The position numbers were made by a program, and so were the translations under genes. Shown here in pieces: positions 1 through 8,981 of a DNA stretch of 27,168 bases (the first letter of the stretch is position 1; each line of letters starts with the position of its first letter). Under the pieces are notes generated by a model. That model had not been told where the DNA came from. It was given only the letters and a program-made list of their open reading frames with translations, and did no database searches. This DNA is from Paramicrosporidium saccamoebae (taxonomy: Eukaryota > Rozellomycota): assembly GCA_002794465.1 (NCBI GenBank), contig MTSL01000151.1, positions 1 to 27,168 on the forward strand. Reading direction: 5' to 3'.

Positions 1-301
1 GGGTCGACAAAGGACGAGGACTTTGGTGGGGCGGGGGGCTCAAAAATCTGCAAATCCTCAATATCACTGCTTCGGAAGACAACCAAGTCGTAGACGTCGT
101 TTGATGGGGCAATTTCGTGGGCAGGACGACGACCCTCCGTTCCCATCATGCGCACTAATAGTCAGCATACACATACTCTCCAGTACCTCGCTCGAGGGAG
201 ATGGTGGCCTCTTTCGGGTCCACTCTTGCCAAGACACCCTCGTATCGGATTAGGGACCGCGAGGTAAGACTAATTTTGGCTCCAATATATGGGACAGACA
301 T
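1..301 (-). CDS. LSM14: LSM14/Scd6 family mRNA decapping/translation repressor, N-terminal part (runs off the window)
   Basis: Exon 1 is 301-187 and exon 2 is 154-1, open at the window edge. A 32-nt intron (155-186) starts GTAC and ends TAG. The spliced product begins MSVPYIGAKISL, continues through SLIRYEGVLARVDP and, across the junction, reads LERVRMMGTEGRRP, then VYDLVVFRSSDIEDL. This is the Sm-like fold of the LSM14/RAP55/Scd6 family, including the conserved FRSSDI-type strand. Only about 89 residues are visible; the FDF and RGG regions would lie outside. In known relatives this protein sits in P-bodies, binds eIF4 factors and Dcp components and represses translation. The frame stays open upstream of the ATG to about 487, but the family start is at MSVPYIG, so 301 is chosen. 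It is divergent from FANCL with 187 bp between start codons. Confidence 0.9.
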
Positions 302-488
302 TCTGGACACTGTTAACTTTTGCAAGCTCCCTTTGTCCGGCCGGGGCTGTTGGGTTCCCTTGTAGCGGCGTTCTGGCGCAATGGCTAGTGTCAATATTCT
401 CTCGGTATCACGCAATGCGCATTTGGCCATCATCTCCATTGGGGTAGCATGATTTCGACGATTAAATGGGCAGGAGGAAGAGTTCAAG

Positions 489-1557
489 ATGCTCTTGCAG
501 TGTAAAGATGGAAGGGGGTTAGTCGAGGCCGACCTTTACTGCACACCAAACGCCAATGCATTACTAGATGCCTCTCGAGACGCTTTGCTTTCTGTATTTC
601 CTGATTTGGAAATGGTGATTGTCTAGAGGATGGCGGGAGGCGATGACATTCAAGATGGTATTGACATGATTGTTGATCAACTAGTAACCATGCTGTATAG
701 TCAGTTCTGACTCGAATAGATGTCTGCCCTGTCCAAGAGGCCCAAGCCTGGTGGAAATGCTCCCGACACTTCTGATCTAATTCCAGCCCTTAACCTGATC
801 GGATGGAACAGAATCAGACTGGTTTCTCATGATCAGAAATCGGTCGATTTCAGAGCGGATGTAAGCGGCTGCCAAATTGTTATTCGGTTGGAACGCAGAC
901 GGAACGGCTTTGTAGTGCATTCAGCTGACATGCCATATTTGTGCTTTGAGGCTGCTGATTCGGATTCCTGGGTAGCAATGGTGGAGCTAGTGCAGCGAGT
1001 ACCATCCGAGTGCAATTTCATAATATTTTTATAGAAGATTTGCAAAATAGAAGAATGTTGTGCTCTGATGCGAGAGCTAAAGACCAAATATCCAGCATCT
1101 CCTGATGGGGATCAGTTATTGACAGCAAGAATTATATTGGCACGGGGCTGTTTTGTTGAGGTGTCAGTAGATGCCGAAAAATCGAGAGTAAATTGCAATG
1201 TCCTGTCAAGTTCATGCAAAAAGGTGACAGAACAAGTTGATCTGCTTCTCAAAGACTGGAGACAATCAGCCTTAGATGGCCAGCTATCTAATGGATTCGA
1301 TATGCTCTGGCGATACTTTACGACGCCATCTTCTTGTGAATGCTCCATTTGTGCCGAGATTTGGCTACACGGGACCCCTGCAACTGTCCTTTGTGACTGT
1401 GGAGCAATGTACCATGAAGAATGCTGTCGATCTTGGCTCGAGTCTGATCCTTTGTGCAAAAGATTTTTTGGGACGATCCATGGTAGCTGTCCCACCTGCG
1501 ATAAGGTAAACTGAATGCAAGTTTTGATCTTTGTAGGAGTTGATTCTTCATCCCTAG
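489..1557 (+). CDS. FANCL: FANCL-type E3 ubiquitin ligase (Fanconi anaemia core), five exons
   Basis: Exons are 489-593, 627-683, 720-998, 1035-1505 and 1537-1557, giving 310 residues (human about 375). The four introns (33, 36, 36, 31 nt) all start GTA and end TAG, and each junction keeps frame. The C-terminus is a RING of FANCL type, with CSICAEIWLHGTP near residue 250, then CDCGAMYHEECC and CPTCDK. The middle has the double-RWD signature LIPALNLIGWNRIRLV, and the N-terminal 55 residues resemble the ELF part. In the known pathway FANCL monoubiquitinates FANCD2/FANCI during DNA crosslink repair in the nucleus. The last exon adds only ELILHP after CPTCDK, matching the family tail; reading on without splicing gives KVN and a stop. 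The start at 489 is the least certain point because the N-terminal domain is short. Confidence 0.85.
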
Positions 1558-1716
1558 TATATAACGTGAATGCACGGACGTGTGGATGTGAAATTAACAC
1601 TTGATCTCCGACTTGCTTAGCATTGGAGCCCTACTGCAGTCTGTTATCCTAGCATAATCGATCCTCTTAGTTCAATCAAGCAGATATCCTCACAGAAAAT
1701 ATCCCAGTTCAATCGA

Positions 1717-1755
1717 TCCTCCTCTCCTCTCCTCTCCTCTCCCCTCTCCTCCCCC
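1717..1755. repeat. CTCCT pyrimidine microsatellite upstream of the proteasome gene
   Basis: This is a pure pyrimidine run made of roughly six imperfect CTCCT pentamers ending in CCCCC, 45 bp before the PSMA7 start codon. The rest of 1558-1799 holds no gene that I can see. The tract could serve as a promoter element or 5'-UTR pyrimidine stretch, or could be a neutral microsatellite. Confidence 0.7.
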
Positions 1756-1799
1756 GGTATAATAGTTTAATTGTAAGGAAAATATATTTGGTCTTTGAA

Positions 1800-2540
1800 A
1801 TGAGCTACGACCGAGCACTAACCATCTTTTCGCCTGACGGCCACTTGTTCCAGGTGGAATATGCCATGGAAGCGGTCAATAAGGGTACCACGGCGGTGGG
1901 AATTGTGGGCGAATCGGTGGTGGTGTTGGGAGTGGAGAAGAAATCGGTGCCGAAACTACAAGACCCGCGCACAGTCAAGAAGGTGTGCATGGTGGACGAA
2001 CATCTCTGTCTGGCGTTTGCAGGATTGACGGCGGATGCGCGTATCCTGGTGAATAAGGCGCGGACAGAATGTCAGTCGCATCGGATGAGCATTGAGGATC
2101 CCGCCAGCGTCGAATACGTGGCGCGATACATCGCGGGAGTGCAACAAAAGTACACGCAGAAGGGAGGAGTGCGTCCATTTGGAGTATGCACCCTGCTCAT
2201 TGGTTATACGAACGGTAAGCCGCAACTATTCCTGACGGAACCGTCGGGGATCCATTCAGAATGGCGTGCCTGTGCCATTGGAAAGGGCAGTAAGACGGTG
2301 AGAGAGTTTTTGGAGAAACATCACGAAAAGAATATGGCGATGGAGGAGGTGGTCAAGTTGACAGTAAAGGCGCTGCTGGAGGTTGTGCAGTCGGGGGCCT
2401 CGTCAATGGATATTGCCGTCATGGATGCCAGCAATAAGGTGCGACAGCTGGATACTACCGAGATCCAGGCCGTTATGGATGTTATTGAAAAAGAAAGGGC
2501 TGCCGAGACGGAGCGTCGTCGCACCGGAATGACGGCATAA
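1800..2540 (+). CDS. PSMA7: 20S proteasome subunit alpha-4 (PSMA7/Pre6 type)
   Basis: A single-exon gene of 246 residues, the usual family length. It opens MSYDRALTIFSPDGHLFQVE, the alpha-type N-terminal signature, and continues EYAMEAVNKGTTAVG. VVVLGVEKKSVPKLQDPRTV and CLAFAGLTADARILVNKAR match alpha-4 rather than other alpha subunits, as does REFLEK followed by ALLEVVQSG. It forms part of the outer ring of the 20S core and gates substrate entry; alpha subunits lack the catalytic Thr. The start is the ATG at 1800; a TTG four codons upstream in the same frame is not needed. The gene lies 66 bp upstream of the preferred GPKOW start on the same strand. Confidence 0.95.
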   Translation: MSYDRALTIFSPDGHLFQVEYAMEAVNKGTTAVGIVGESVVVLGVEKKSVPKLQDPRTVKKVCMVDEHLCLAFAGLTADARILVNKARTECQSHRMSIEDPASVEYVARYIAGVQQKYTQKGGVRPFGVCTLLIGYTNGKPQLFLTEPSGIHSEWRACAIGKGSKTVREFLEKHHEKNMAMEEVVKLTVKALLEVVQSGASSMDIAVMDASNKVRQLDTTEIQAVMDVIEKERAAETERRRTGMTA

Positions 2541-2606
2541 TTTGAGAGTAATTGTATGAATGAACTGTCATATTTACCTGGGTGGTTACATATAGTGCCA
2601 GTGGAG

Positions 2607-3794
2607 ATGGATGGGGGTGAAGGGAAAAGGCCAACTTCCATATCCTTTGGGTTGGCTCAGACGTCGCGACGACCCGGTGTTCGAGCCCCGTCCAGTGCAG
2701 TAGAGACAAAAAATCCCTTGGAAACGAACAAGGACCTGGACGAGCCAAGACCCGTCTCTCCCCGAGTCATCCCACACATAGACCGGAACCAATATGCTGT
2801 AGAGTTGGCTCCAAAGGCTACGTCAAAAGTGGAAGCACAAACAGAAGCTCGTAATTCCGCAAAATTAGAGACGGAAGCTTATAGTCCTACAAAATTTGGA
2901 TTGCAAATACGCAAGAAGCCTGCCATTCCCGCTGCTTCTTCCCCCATGCTTGCGCATAATGCCATTCCGGGTCTCGCTGTCCTTCCCGACTCACAACGGC
3001 TACAACATGATCTGGCACATCGACCTGCAGATCCCTCGGCGTCCACTTATAGCGAAATGCCTGTCGGCGAGTTTGGAGCGGCTTTGTTGCGCGGAATGGG
3101 CTGGCGCGGTGGAGCGCTGGGGAGGAATGGGGGTGGACTGATTCGGCCAGTAGAAGTTAAATTGCGGCCCAAAGGACTGGGATTAGGAGCCGATCCCAAC
3201 GTCATTGGGCGGACAGCATCGTCAAAGTCAACACTGACGCCGTCACCATCACTGAACAAACTGTCGGTGGGCACAAAAGTGTCCATTGTGGGCGGCGAAC
3301 ATTCCGGTCTGGCGGGCTTTGTTCTTGAAATCCGTGCCATTTCTATCAGAGTAAAGTTGATAGCCAGTGGAGAAGTGGTTTCGGTGGATCGGTCCGAAGT
3401 GTCTTTGATAGAACAGACGGCATCAGCAGAGACGGAACGACCTCAAACGGGGCCGAGTTGGCTGTATCCACACATTCGGATACGATTTATTGCAAAGTCC
3501 CTGCCCGCCCTATATCAGACGATGGGGGACGTTTTAGACATTTCCGTGGACGATACGGACGTGATCCGGGCGGTGGTACGACTATCAGATGGACGACTCG
3601 TGTCGGATGTGTTCCAAGAGCAAGTTGAGCCTGTCAAACCGACAATCGGAAGGACGGCTGTTATTATCAGTGGACCGCAGAGGGGCGCAAAAGGTACTCT
3701 TCTCTCCATTGAAAAGGCCATGGGTCATCTTCAACTCGAAGATTCTTTTGAGATTGCAAATGTTCCCATCCAACAATTGTGTGAATACATATAG
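2607..3794 (+). CDS. GPKOW: G-patch and KOW protein of the GPKOW/Spp2/MOS2 family
   Basis: 395 residues from the ATG at 2607, where MDGGEGKRPTSISFGLAQTS resembles the SISFG-type start of the family. A G-patch with GAALLRGMGWRGGALGRNGG lies around residues 151-190, a KOW motif (GTKVSIVGGEHSGLAGFVLE) near 221-247, and a second KOW (GRTAVIISGPQRGAKGTLL) near 348-370. Relatives bind the DEAH helicase Prp2/DHX16 through the G-patch and activate the spliceosome. An in-frame ATG at 2556 would add 17 residues. However, positions 2554-2595 could be a 42-nt 5'-UTR intron (GTATGA...GTTACATATAG), which would remove that ATG; this is inference. Residues 30-150 are low-complexity linker. Confidence 0.88.
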   Translation: MDGGEGKRPTSISFGLAQTSRRPGVRAPSSAVETKNPLETNKDLDEPRPVSPRVIPHIDRNQYAVELAPKATSKVEAQTEARNSAKLETEAYSPTKFGLQIRKKPAIPAASSPMLAHNAIPGLAVLPDSQRLQHDLAHRPADPSASTYSEMPVGEFGAALLRGMGWRGGALGRNGGGLIRPVEVKLRPKGLGLGADPNVIGRTASSKSTLTPSPSLNKLSVGTKVSIVGGEHSGLAGFVLEIRAISIRVKLIASGEVVSVDRSEVSLIEQTASAETERPQTGPSWLYPHIRIRFIAKSLPALYQTMGDVLDISVDDTDVIRAVVRLSDGRLVSDVFQEQVEPVKPTIGRTAVIISGPQRGAKGTLLSIEKAMGHLQLEDSFEIANVPIQQLCEYI

Positions 3795-4026
3795 CATTTT
3801 TATACAGGGCTTTGATATTTGGACATGACCCATCGTTATATTATGTTGATATATAGATGTGACGTAGAGGACTGATTAGTTGGGTCTTTGAGGATAATTC
3901 TCTAGTTTGGAGAAGACATTTGTGTGGTAATGTAGATCGCTTTACTGGGTATTTTCGGACTATTACTATGCCACTTGGGAGACGATAAAAGGGCCGTTGG
4001 ATCAACAGCGAGCGAGTTCTCATCTT

Positions 4027-4085
4027 GTCTCTTCCCACCTGACAAAGTCCGTGGTATTATCCCCACTACGCGACATAGATATATC
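4027..4085 (+). repeat. Dispersed repeat, copy A (upstream of the tRNA and ERB1)
   Basis: This 59-bp segment aligns with 6528-6583 on the same strand. Shared blocks are GTCTCTTC, CCTGAyAA, GTGG, CCCACTACGC, ACATA and ATATATC in the same order with one- to two-base gaps. The two copies bracket the tRNA-Leu/ERB1 block. The rest of the gene-free stretch 3795-4197 is AT-rich, and I see nothing else in it. Confidence 0.55.
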
Positions 4086-4197
4086 CTCTCGTTATCATAT
4101 ACTGATATCCGGATACACACTATCGCTATAGTATACTAATGTCTGGATACTTGTCAAGATTAAACAATTATACATACAACATCTCTCCCATATAGCA

Positions 4198-4281
4198 GGC
4201 AAGATGGTCGAGTGGTCTAAGACGTTAGATTCAGGTTCTAATCTCAGAAATGGGGCAAGGGTTCGAATCCCTTTCTTGTCA
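4198..4281 (+). tRNA. trnL-CAG: tRNA-Leu (anticodon CAG), intronless
   Basis: A full cloverleaf folds by eye. The acceptor stem GGCAAGA pairs with TCTTGTC (one G-T wobble), with discriminator A at 4281. The D stem is GTC/GAC, the anticodon stem TTAGA/TCTAA encloses loop TTCAGGT (anticodon CAG), a class II variable arm CTC/GGG follows, and the T stem AAGGG/CCCTT carries TTCGAAT. The long variable arm and CAG anticodon give Leu. Internal A-box (TGGTCGAGTGG) and B-box (GGGTTCGAATCCC) sequences are present, and TTTTT at 4285-4289 is the RNA polymerase III terminator. CCA is not encoded, as expected in eukaryotes. Confidence 0.95.
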
Positions 4282-4284
4282 ATA

Positions 4285-4289
4285 TTTTT
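4285..4289 (+). terminator. RNA polymerase III terminator of tRNA-Leu
   Basis: A TTTTT run begins four bases after the discriminator base of the tRNA. Confidence 0.8.
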
Positions 4290-4448
4290 GCATCGTCGAA
4301 TAAATACATTATTGTTTTGGTGCTCGTGATAAATCTGATTGTATCAGTCGTTTACTGACGGAGGGTTACACCTAGAAACTGTCATATATACTGTGCACAT
4401 ACATATTGATCAACTTATGACCTATCCGTCCTATCATACCGGGGTAGG

Positions 4449-6260
4449 ATGACGGCGACAAGGATGAAGAGAAAGGTGGCAGTCATCGAATACCAAGCTG
4501 CTGGAAGGGATGCTCTGAAGGGAAAGGCCGAAGGAGATGCACTGGAGAAATTCCTGGGAATGATGGACGATCCGGACTACTGGCGCACGGTGCCGGGAGC
4601 CCAGGGAGCCGATATAAAGTTGACGGGCGAAGAGGTGGAAATTATCCGTCGCATCCAGCTCAACGAATATGCCGACACCAACTACGACCCATATGAGCCG
4701 TACGTTGACTTTTTCACAGGGACTGTCATGCAGACGCCTCTCAACAGTGCACCTGAGCCGAAACGACGCTTCATCCCCTCCAAGTGGGAGGCCCTTAAGG
4801 TGGCCAAGATTGTGCGTGGTATCCGCAAGGGATTCATTAAACTTGCTGAAGAGGAGGAACAGAAGGAGCAGATATACGATATCTGGAGTGGGGAGCTGGA
4901 TGCATCTATCCTGGCAGTCAAGTCACGTCATATTTCAGCCCCGAAGATGGCCCTGCCAGACCACCGCGAATCATATAATCCTCCAGCTGAATATTTGCTG
5001 ACGGCAGAGGAGACGGCAGCCTGGGAGGCACAGGAAGCAGAGGATCGGGACCGCAACTATCTCCCGCAGAAATATGGAGCGCTGCGTCATGTACCGGGTT
5101 ATGGTCGATTTGTGAATGAGCGGTTTGGACGTTGTTTGGATCTGTTCCTATGTCCACGTGCAATGAAGGACAAGATTAAAATGCATCCGGACGACTTGTT
5201 GCCAGTGTTACCTGATCCACGCGAACTGCGGCCCTTCCCTACCAGCAAGTCTATTGACTTTGTGGGACATGTGGACCGAATTGGCAGCATTTCAGTGGAT
5301 CCGTCGGGCCAGTGGCTATTGTCGACATCCACGAATGAGGTCCGTCTGTGGGAGGTACAGACAGGACACTGTCGCTTCACCTGGAACGACTGGGAAGAGG
5401 TGCATGCAGTACAATGGAACCCGAATAAGGCGCTGACCATGTTCGCCGTTGCGGCAGGCACGGCGGTGCATCTTATTGTGCCGTGTTCGTTGCCAACCAC
5501 CGACGCCACATTGGCGGCCATTGAGCAGCTCCAGTCCCAACCACAACCGGACACGGAAGCCAAACTAAAATGGAAATCATGCGACCCGTTCCAAAACCGG
5601 GGCATTATTGAGACTATTGAACATCCTGGAACCGTCACAGACCTCCATTGGCATCGTCGTGGAGACTATTTCGTGGCAATGGCACCGACGGCCCCCTCGG
5701 GAGCGCAGATGATTAGTGTGCATCAGTTGTCGCGTCGGACAGGTCAACATCCGTTCAAGAAGATGCCCGGAATCCTACGCAGTGTGCGATTCCACCCAAC
5801 CCGACCACATTTGGTGTTAGCGACGCAAAAGAGCGTGCGCATTTACGACTTGGCTAAACGAGAACAGGTGCGACGACTGTTGTGCAGTGTGCAGTCAGTG
5901 TCGTCATTGGCGTTGCATGGCGAAGGTGACAATATCATCATTGGAAGCCACGACGCCAAGCTGTGTTGGTTCGACTTGGACTATTCAGTACGGCCATATC
6001 GCGTACTAACAAACCATGTGGGGGCCATCCGCAGTGTCGCCTTCCATCCCGCCTATCCATTGTTTGCCTCTTGTGGCGATGATGGCGCAGTGCAGATCAT
6101 ACACGGCCAAGTGTTTAGCGATCTGTCTGCAAATCCGCGTATTGTCCCTGTCAAGACGCTACGTGACTTTGTTGGATCCGTAAGTCAAATTGTCTTCCAT
6201 CCCATCCAACCGTGGATTATTTGTGCCACCAACACTGGTTCCCTCTCCCTCTTTGTCTAG
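4449..6260 (+). CDS. ERB1: ERB1/BOP1 ribosome biogenesis WD40 protein
   Basis: Single exon, 603 residues. The BOP1 N-terminal domain is clear: MMDDPDYWRTVPGAQG, EVEIIRRIQLNEYAD, YDPYEPYVDFFTG and EPKRRFIPSKWEALKV in order within the first 130 residues. PGYGRFVNERFGRCLDLFLC and DPRELRPFPT follow, then a C-terminal WD40 propeller from about residue 275 (FVGHVDRIGSISVDPSGQWL, VRLWEV, LTNHVGAIRSVAFHP, FASCGDDGAVQI). The family forms the PeBoW/Nop7 complex (BOP1-PES1-WDR12) in the nucleolus for 27S pre-rRNA processing and 60S assembly. The protein is shorter than the yeast (about 807) and human (about 746) forms; the acidic N-terminal tail is almost absent, matching the compact genome. It begins 167 bp after the tRNA. 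Confidence 0.95.
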   Translation: MTATRMKRKVAVIEYQAAGRDALKGKAEGDALEKFLGMMDDPDYWRTVPGAQGADIKLTGEEVEIIRRIQLNEYADTNYDPYEPYVDFFTGTVMQTPLNSAPEPKRRFIPSKWEALKVAKIVRGIRKGFIKLAEEEEQKEQIYDIWSGELDASILAVKSRHISAPKMALPDHRESYNPPAEYLLTAEETAAWEAQEAEDRDRNYLPQKYGALRHVPGYGRFVNERFGRCLDLFLCPRAMKDKIKMHPDDLLPVLPDPRELRPFPTSKSIDFVGHVDRIGSISVDPSGQWLLSTSTNEVRLWEVQTGHCRFTWNDWEEVHAVQWNPNKALTMFAVAAGTAVHLIVPCSLPTTDATLAAIEQLQSQPQPDTEAKLKWKSCDPFQNRGIIETIEHPGTVTDLHWHRRGDYFVAMAPTAPSGAQMISVHQLSRRTGQHPFKKMPGILRSVRFHPTRPHLVLATQKSVRIYDLAKREQVRRLLCSVQSVSSLALHGEGDNIIIGSHDAKLCWFDLDYSVRPYRVLTNHVGAIRSVAFHPAYPLFASCGDDGAVQIIHGQVFSDLSANPRIVPVKTLRDFVGSVSQIVFHPIQPWIICATNTGSLSLFV

Positions 6261-6291
6261 TCTGTGCGTGTGTGTGGTATAATTTCAATAG

Positions 6292-6297
6292 AATAAA
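6292..6297 (+). terminator. Poly(A) signal of ERB1
   Basis: A canonical AATAAA lies 31 bp after the ERB1 stop codon. Confidence 0.55.
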
Positions 6298-6485
6298 GTG
6301 TGATTGTGACTTTTAGTCGTTTGTGGGGGGAGGTTATGAACTGACAATTATTGACGGTCTGATATGATTGTAGATCTCTAGTCTATGGATGTGCGATAGA
6401 ATGGATTGATTAGCTGAGTATCCGAGGACAGTGGTACTTGTATCCTTATGATTTTAGGATTAGAAGTAAACAGGCTTTCTTTTAG

Positions 6486-6583
6486 CCTCTCCGGGTCTCT
6501 CACCTCTTTGGGTCTCTCGCCTCTTCGGTCTCTTCTCGCCTGATAACGTTTGTGGCACCTTCCCACTACGCTACATATATATC
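6486..6583. repeat. CTCTT-rich short tandem repeats running into dispersed repeat copy B
   Basis: About three imperfect 17-18-bp units of form CTCTyyGGGTCTCTCrC span 6486-6539. From 6528 the sequence matches the 59-bp repeat at 4027-4085, including CCTGATAA, GTGG and CCCACTACGC, ending at 6583. The remainder of 6261-6708 shows only AT-rich intergenic DNA. Confidence 0.55.
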
Positions 6584-6708
6584 ATCTCACAGGTGTTACA
6601 ATGTTATAAAATAAATTACTTTTAAAAAATACAAATCTACTGCAATCCCACAAAACTCATAACCTCAGCTCTACTGTTCTAGTGTAATGGATTCTAGCCA
6701 GTCAGAGA

Positions 6709-7653
6709 TTAAGCTACAGAATAGTCTAATACATGGATAGAAGCGCGACTTGTTCGCGTGTCGCTTTGGTCACCCGAATACACCAACACAGGTCGAGTGG
6801 GATTCCACGCCAACGTGTTAACCGGCATTGTTGTGGGAATACGTCCGGCAGCCGTCCCGGTGGCTGTCCAGGCTACATCGATGAACGAATCTTCTGATGC
6901 CGATGCCACTACTAGACCGTCTCCACTGAAGCCTACTGTGCGTACCGGCCAGTCCAATCGTGCCAAAGTGCGTTCGCAGCATAACGTCTTTGCATCCCAT
7001 ACACTGACCAAGGCGTCTGCTGCACCCACCACAAAACGTCGTCGTGTCTGTTCAAAAGCGATGCAGTAGCAATTTGCCGTGTGGGCTCTTACTGTCTGTC
7101 TCGACTCTAGCGTTGCTACATCCACCAATTCCAGTTCACCTGTGCCCTTGGCAACGAGAATGGAATCATTGTCTATCCAACCGGTCTCGTTAATTTCTTG
7201 TGCAAAGGAGCGTCGTCGTTCTACCGTCATTGTCCGTACATTTATCACACTAAGACTGTCGTCCTTTCCGCCCACTGCAATCCGTCCGCCATCTGGACTC
7301 CAACTGACGGTAATATTCTCAGCCTCAGTCGTCACGCTTCCCACACATACCATGGTGGTGGTATCCCACAGTTTCACCGTCTTGTCCGTTGACACACTCG
7401 CCACTATGTCTGACGTTGGACTCCATGCTACTTGATCAATTCCTGAGGAATGACCCCGCAGTTCCCCGCTTTCCTTACTGCCCGCACAAAGCCGCTCTGT
7501 CGGCCAAATTCGGATGGTGCTGTCTGTTGACCCCGACGCCAACTTTGTGCCGCTCAAATTCCACGCCAGACTGTGTATCTTGGAACGGTGTCCTGATATC
7601 TCCTTGCTCTTGCAATTACTTAGTCTGCTTTTCCACGGAAAGGATGTAGTCAT
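6709..7653 (-). CDS. THOC3: THO complex subunit 3 (THOC3/Tex1) WD40 protein
   Basis: Single exon, 314 residues, a complete WD40 propeller. Diagnostic THOC3 segments are ISGHRSKIHSLAWNLSGTKL, ASVSTDKTVKLWDTTTMVCV, VSWSPDGGRIAVGGKDDSLS, GAADALVSVWDAKTLCCERT, ARLDWPVRTVGFSGDG and ASASEDSFIDVA. The RLDWPVRT...SEDxFIDIA pair is typical of THOC3 among WD40 proteins. It acts in the nuclear THO/TREX complex, which couples transcription elongation to mRNP packaging and export. The start is the ATG at 7653. It lies 167 bp downstream of the cyclin E-like gene on the same strand. Confidence 0.9.
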   Translation of the reverse strand: MTTSFPWKSRLSNCKSKEISGHRSKIHSLAWNLSGTKLASGSTDSTIRIWPTERLCAGSKESGELRGHSSGIDQVAWSPTSDIVASVSTDKTVKLWDTTTMVCVGSVTTEAENITVSWSPDGGRIAVGGKDDSLSVINVRTMTVERRRSFAQEINETGWIDNDSILVAKGTGELELVDVATLESRQTVRAHTANCYCIAFEQTRRRFVVGAADALVSVWDAKTLCCERTLARLDWPVRTVGFSGDGLVVASASEDSFIDVAWTATGTAAGRIPTTMPVNTLAWNPTRPVLVYSGDQSDTRTSRASIHVLDYSVA

Positions 7654-7820
7654 GCCGTTAAACTAAATATTTTTCAGCATTAATGTTTCTTATCGCCCTT
7701 GAATTTGATCCCAAAATAACTGCAGTTGCTCACCCGCTGCCACCTGCTAACATCTCTCCTTCCCAACTATGCTCTACTAGAGGAAAAGCTTTAATATGAC
7801 AATATGTTATCGTACATGCG

Positions 7821-8907
7821 TTATTGGTTGCCTACTCGGATTTGTTCCATCATAAAACTCATTATCCGCGCATTCGTGCCCAACGCTTCGTCTAGCTCCT
7901 CACCGCTCACCGTTTCTTGCGGATCAAAGTATACCACACATTCTGGACAGGAAAACAGTCCCCAGAGCCAATCTACACAGGGCTGCAGATCCGTCCATAG
8001 GTATTCGCTGCATTGTCGGATTAGCACCTCGTCTTGTAGGCGAATGTACAGGGCACTGGCCGCCAGGACCGAGTAGCTGTGCAGAAGCATAATGGGCGTG
8101 TGGATGGCCAGATCGATCAGCTGCAGACTGGAGGCACGCAGAGATTCGATCATTTCTGAACAGAGATGGTTCTGTAAAAGGTCCAAGTAGAGGTTTAGCC
8201 AAAAATAGACAGTCGGAAAGCTTAGCTTCCATTGCAGCGCCATCAATACATCCAATTCAGTCTCAAAAATGGCACTAGAAGAACACGACCCATCGCACAC
8301 TACGGCGAAATCCTTCAGCTTGGGCGGATAAATCTCCTCCAACTTGGAGGCAATAAACAGACACGCCACTCCAATAAGCTGCAGACTCCCCCGTGCCACT
8401 CCCCAATGCAGCGACAAGAACCGATCCAAATAATGCACCGCCAGGTAAAAGGTCTCCCGATGCAACCGGAAATGCAGCGACACTTCAATCAGCCAATTCA
8501 CCAGCTTGCACCGCATGGTTGGCAGAATATCGCGGTTGTTCTGGAACAGCGCTATGCTTGGCAGGAAATCATGCTCGGTTGCTCGATATTGGCGCTGCAT
8601 CGCTCGTACCAGGCGTGCATCATCAAAGTACTAAACTGGTTAAACCCCTCCGATTGCTACATTCCTATTTAGGACGAGCGTCTTTTGTGTGGCCGCCGCC
8701 ATTGCCAAACCGTCAAGCTCCTCCACCGACACACTCAATCTGCGCTTCTCCACTCCAAATTTCCCGCCAACCTCCATCATCTACCGGTAAGTCATTCAGA
8801 CCGTCTACTGGATGGACCCGCTTTATGGGCGATGCGGGGAGATGCTTCTCCCCGTCCACCTCCTCCACACCAACACTGGAGAGATGGTGGAAGGGAGTAC
8901 GCAGCAT
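7821..8907 (-). CDS. Cyclin E-like G1/S cyclin, three exons
   Basis: Exons are 8907-8809, 8780-8661 and 8630-7821, giving 342 residues; the introns are 28 nt (8781-8808) and 30 nt (8631-8660). Splicing joins [10 protein letters not shown] to [17 protein letters not shown], which restores the VLNW...EEVW...M segment seen just before the cyclin box in cyclin E. The box follows: [36 protein letters not shown] and [20 protein letters not shown] with [23 protein letters not shown] plus F.VCDG is closest to cyclin E by eye, though A/B-type cyclins share the fold. Exon 1 carries TP and SPIKR, possible CDK sites. An in-frame TAG directly precedes MMEVGG, so if exon 1 is wrong the protein starts at 8780. 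The presumed partner is Cdk2/Cdc28-type kinase. Confidence 0.8.
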
Positions 8908-8981
8908 GACGGCCACACCCCGCCAATCGCTTAACTTTTAAATCTTTTATTTTGTGCATTTCAGTGCTATTTTTGGACATT

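Noticed and set aside
302-487. Upstream extension of the LSM14 frame (about 60 extra residues)
   Set aside because: The frame is open but begins at a non-ATG codon, has no family similarity, and the conserved LSM14 start MSVPYIG lies at 301.
2677-2695. B-box-like GTGTTCGAGCCCCG that might indicate a tRNA
   Set aside because: It lies inside the GPKOW coding frame, and no A box, acceptor stem or T-run accompanies it.
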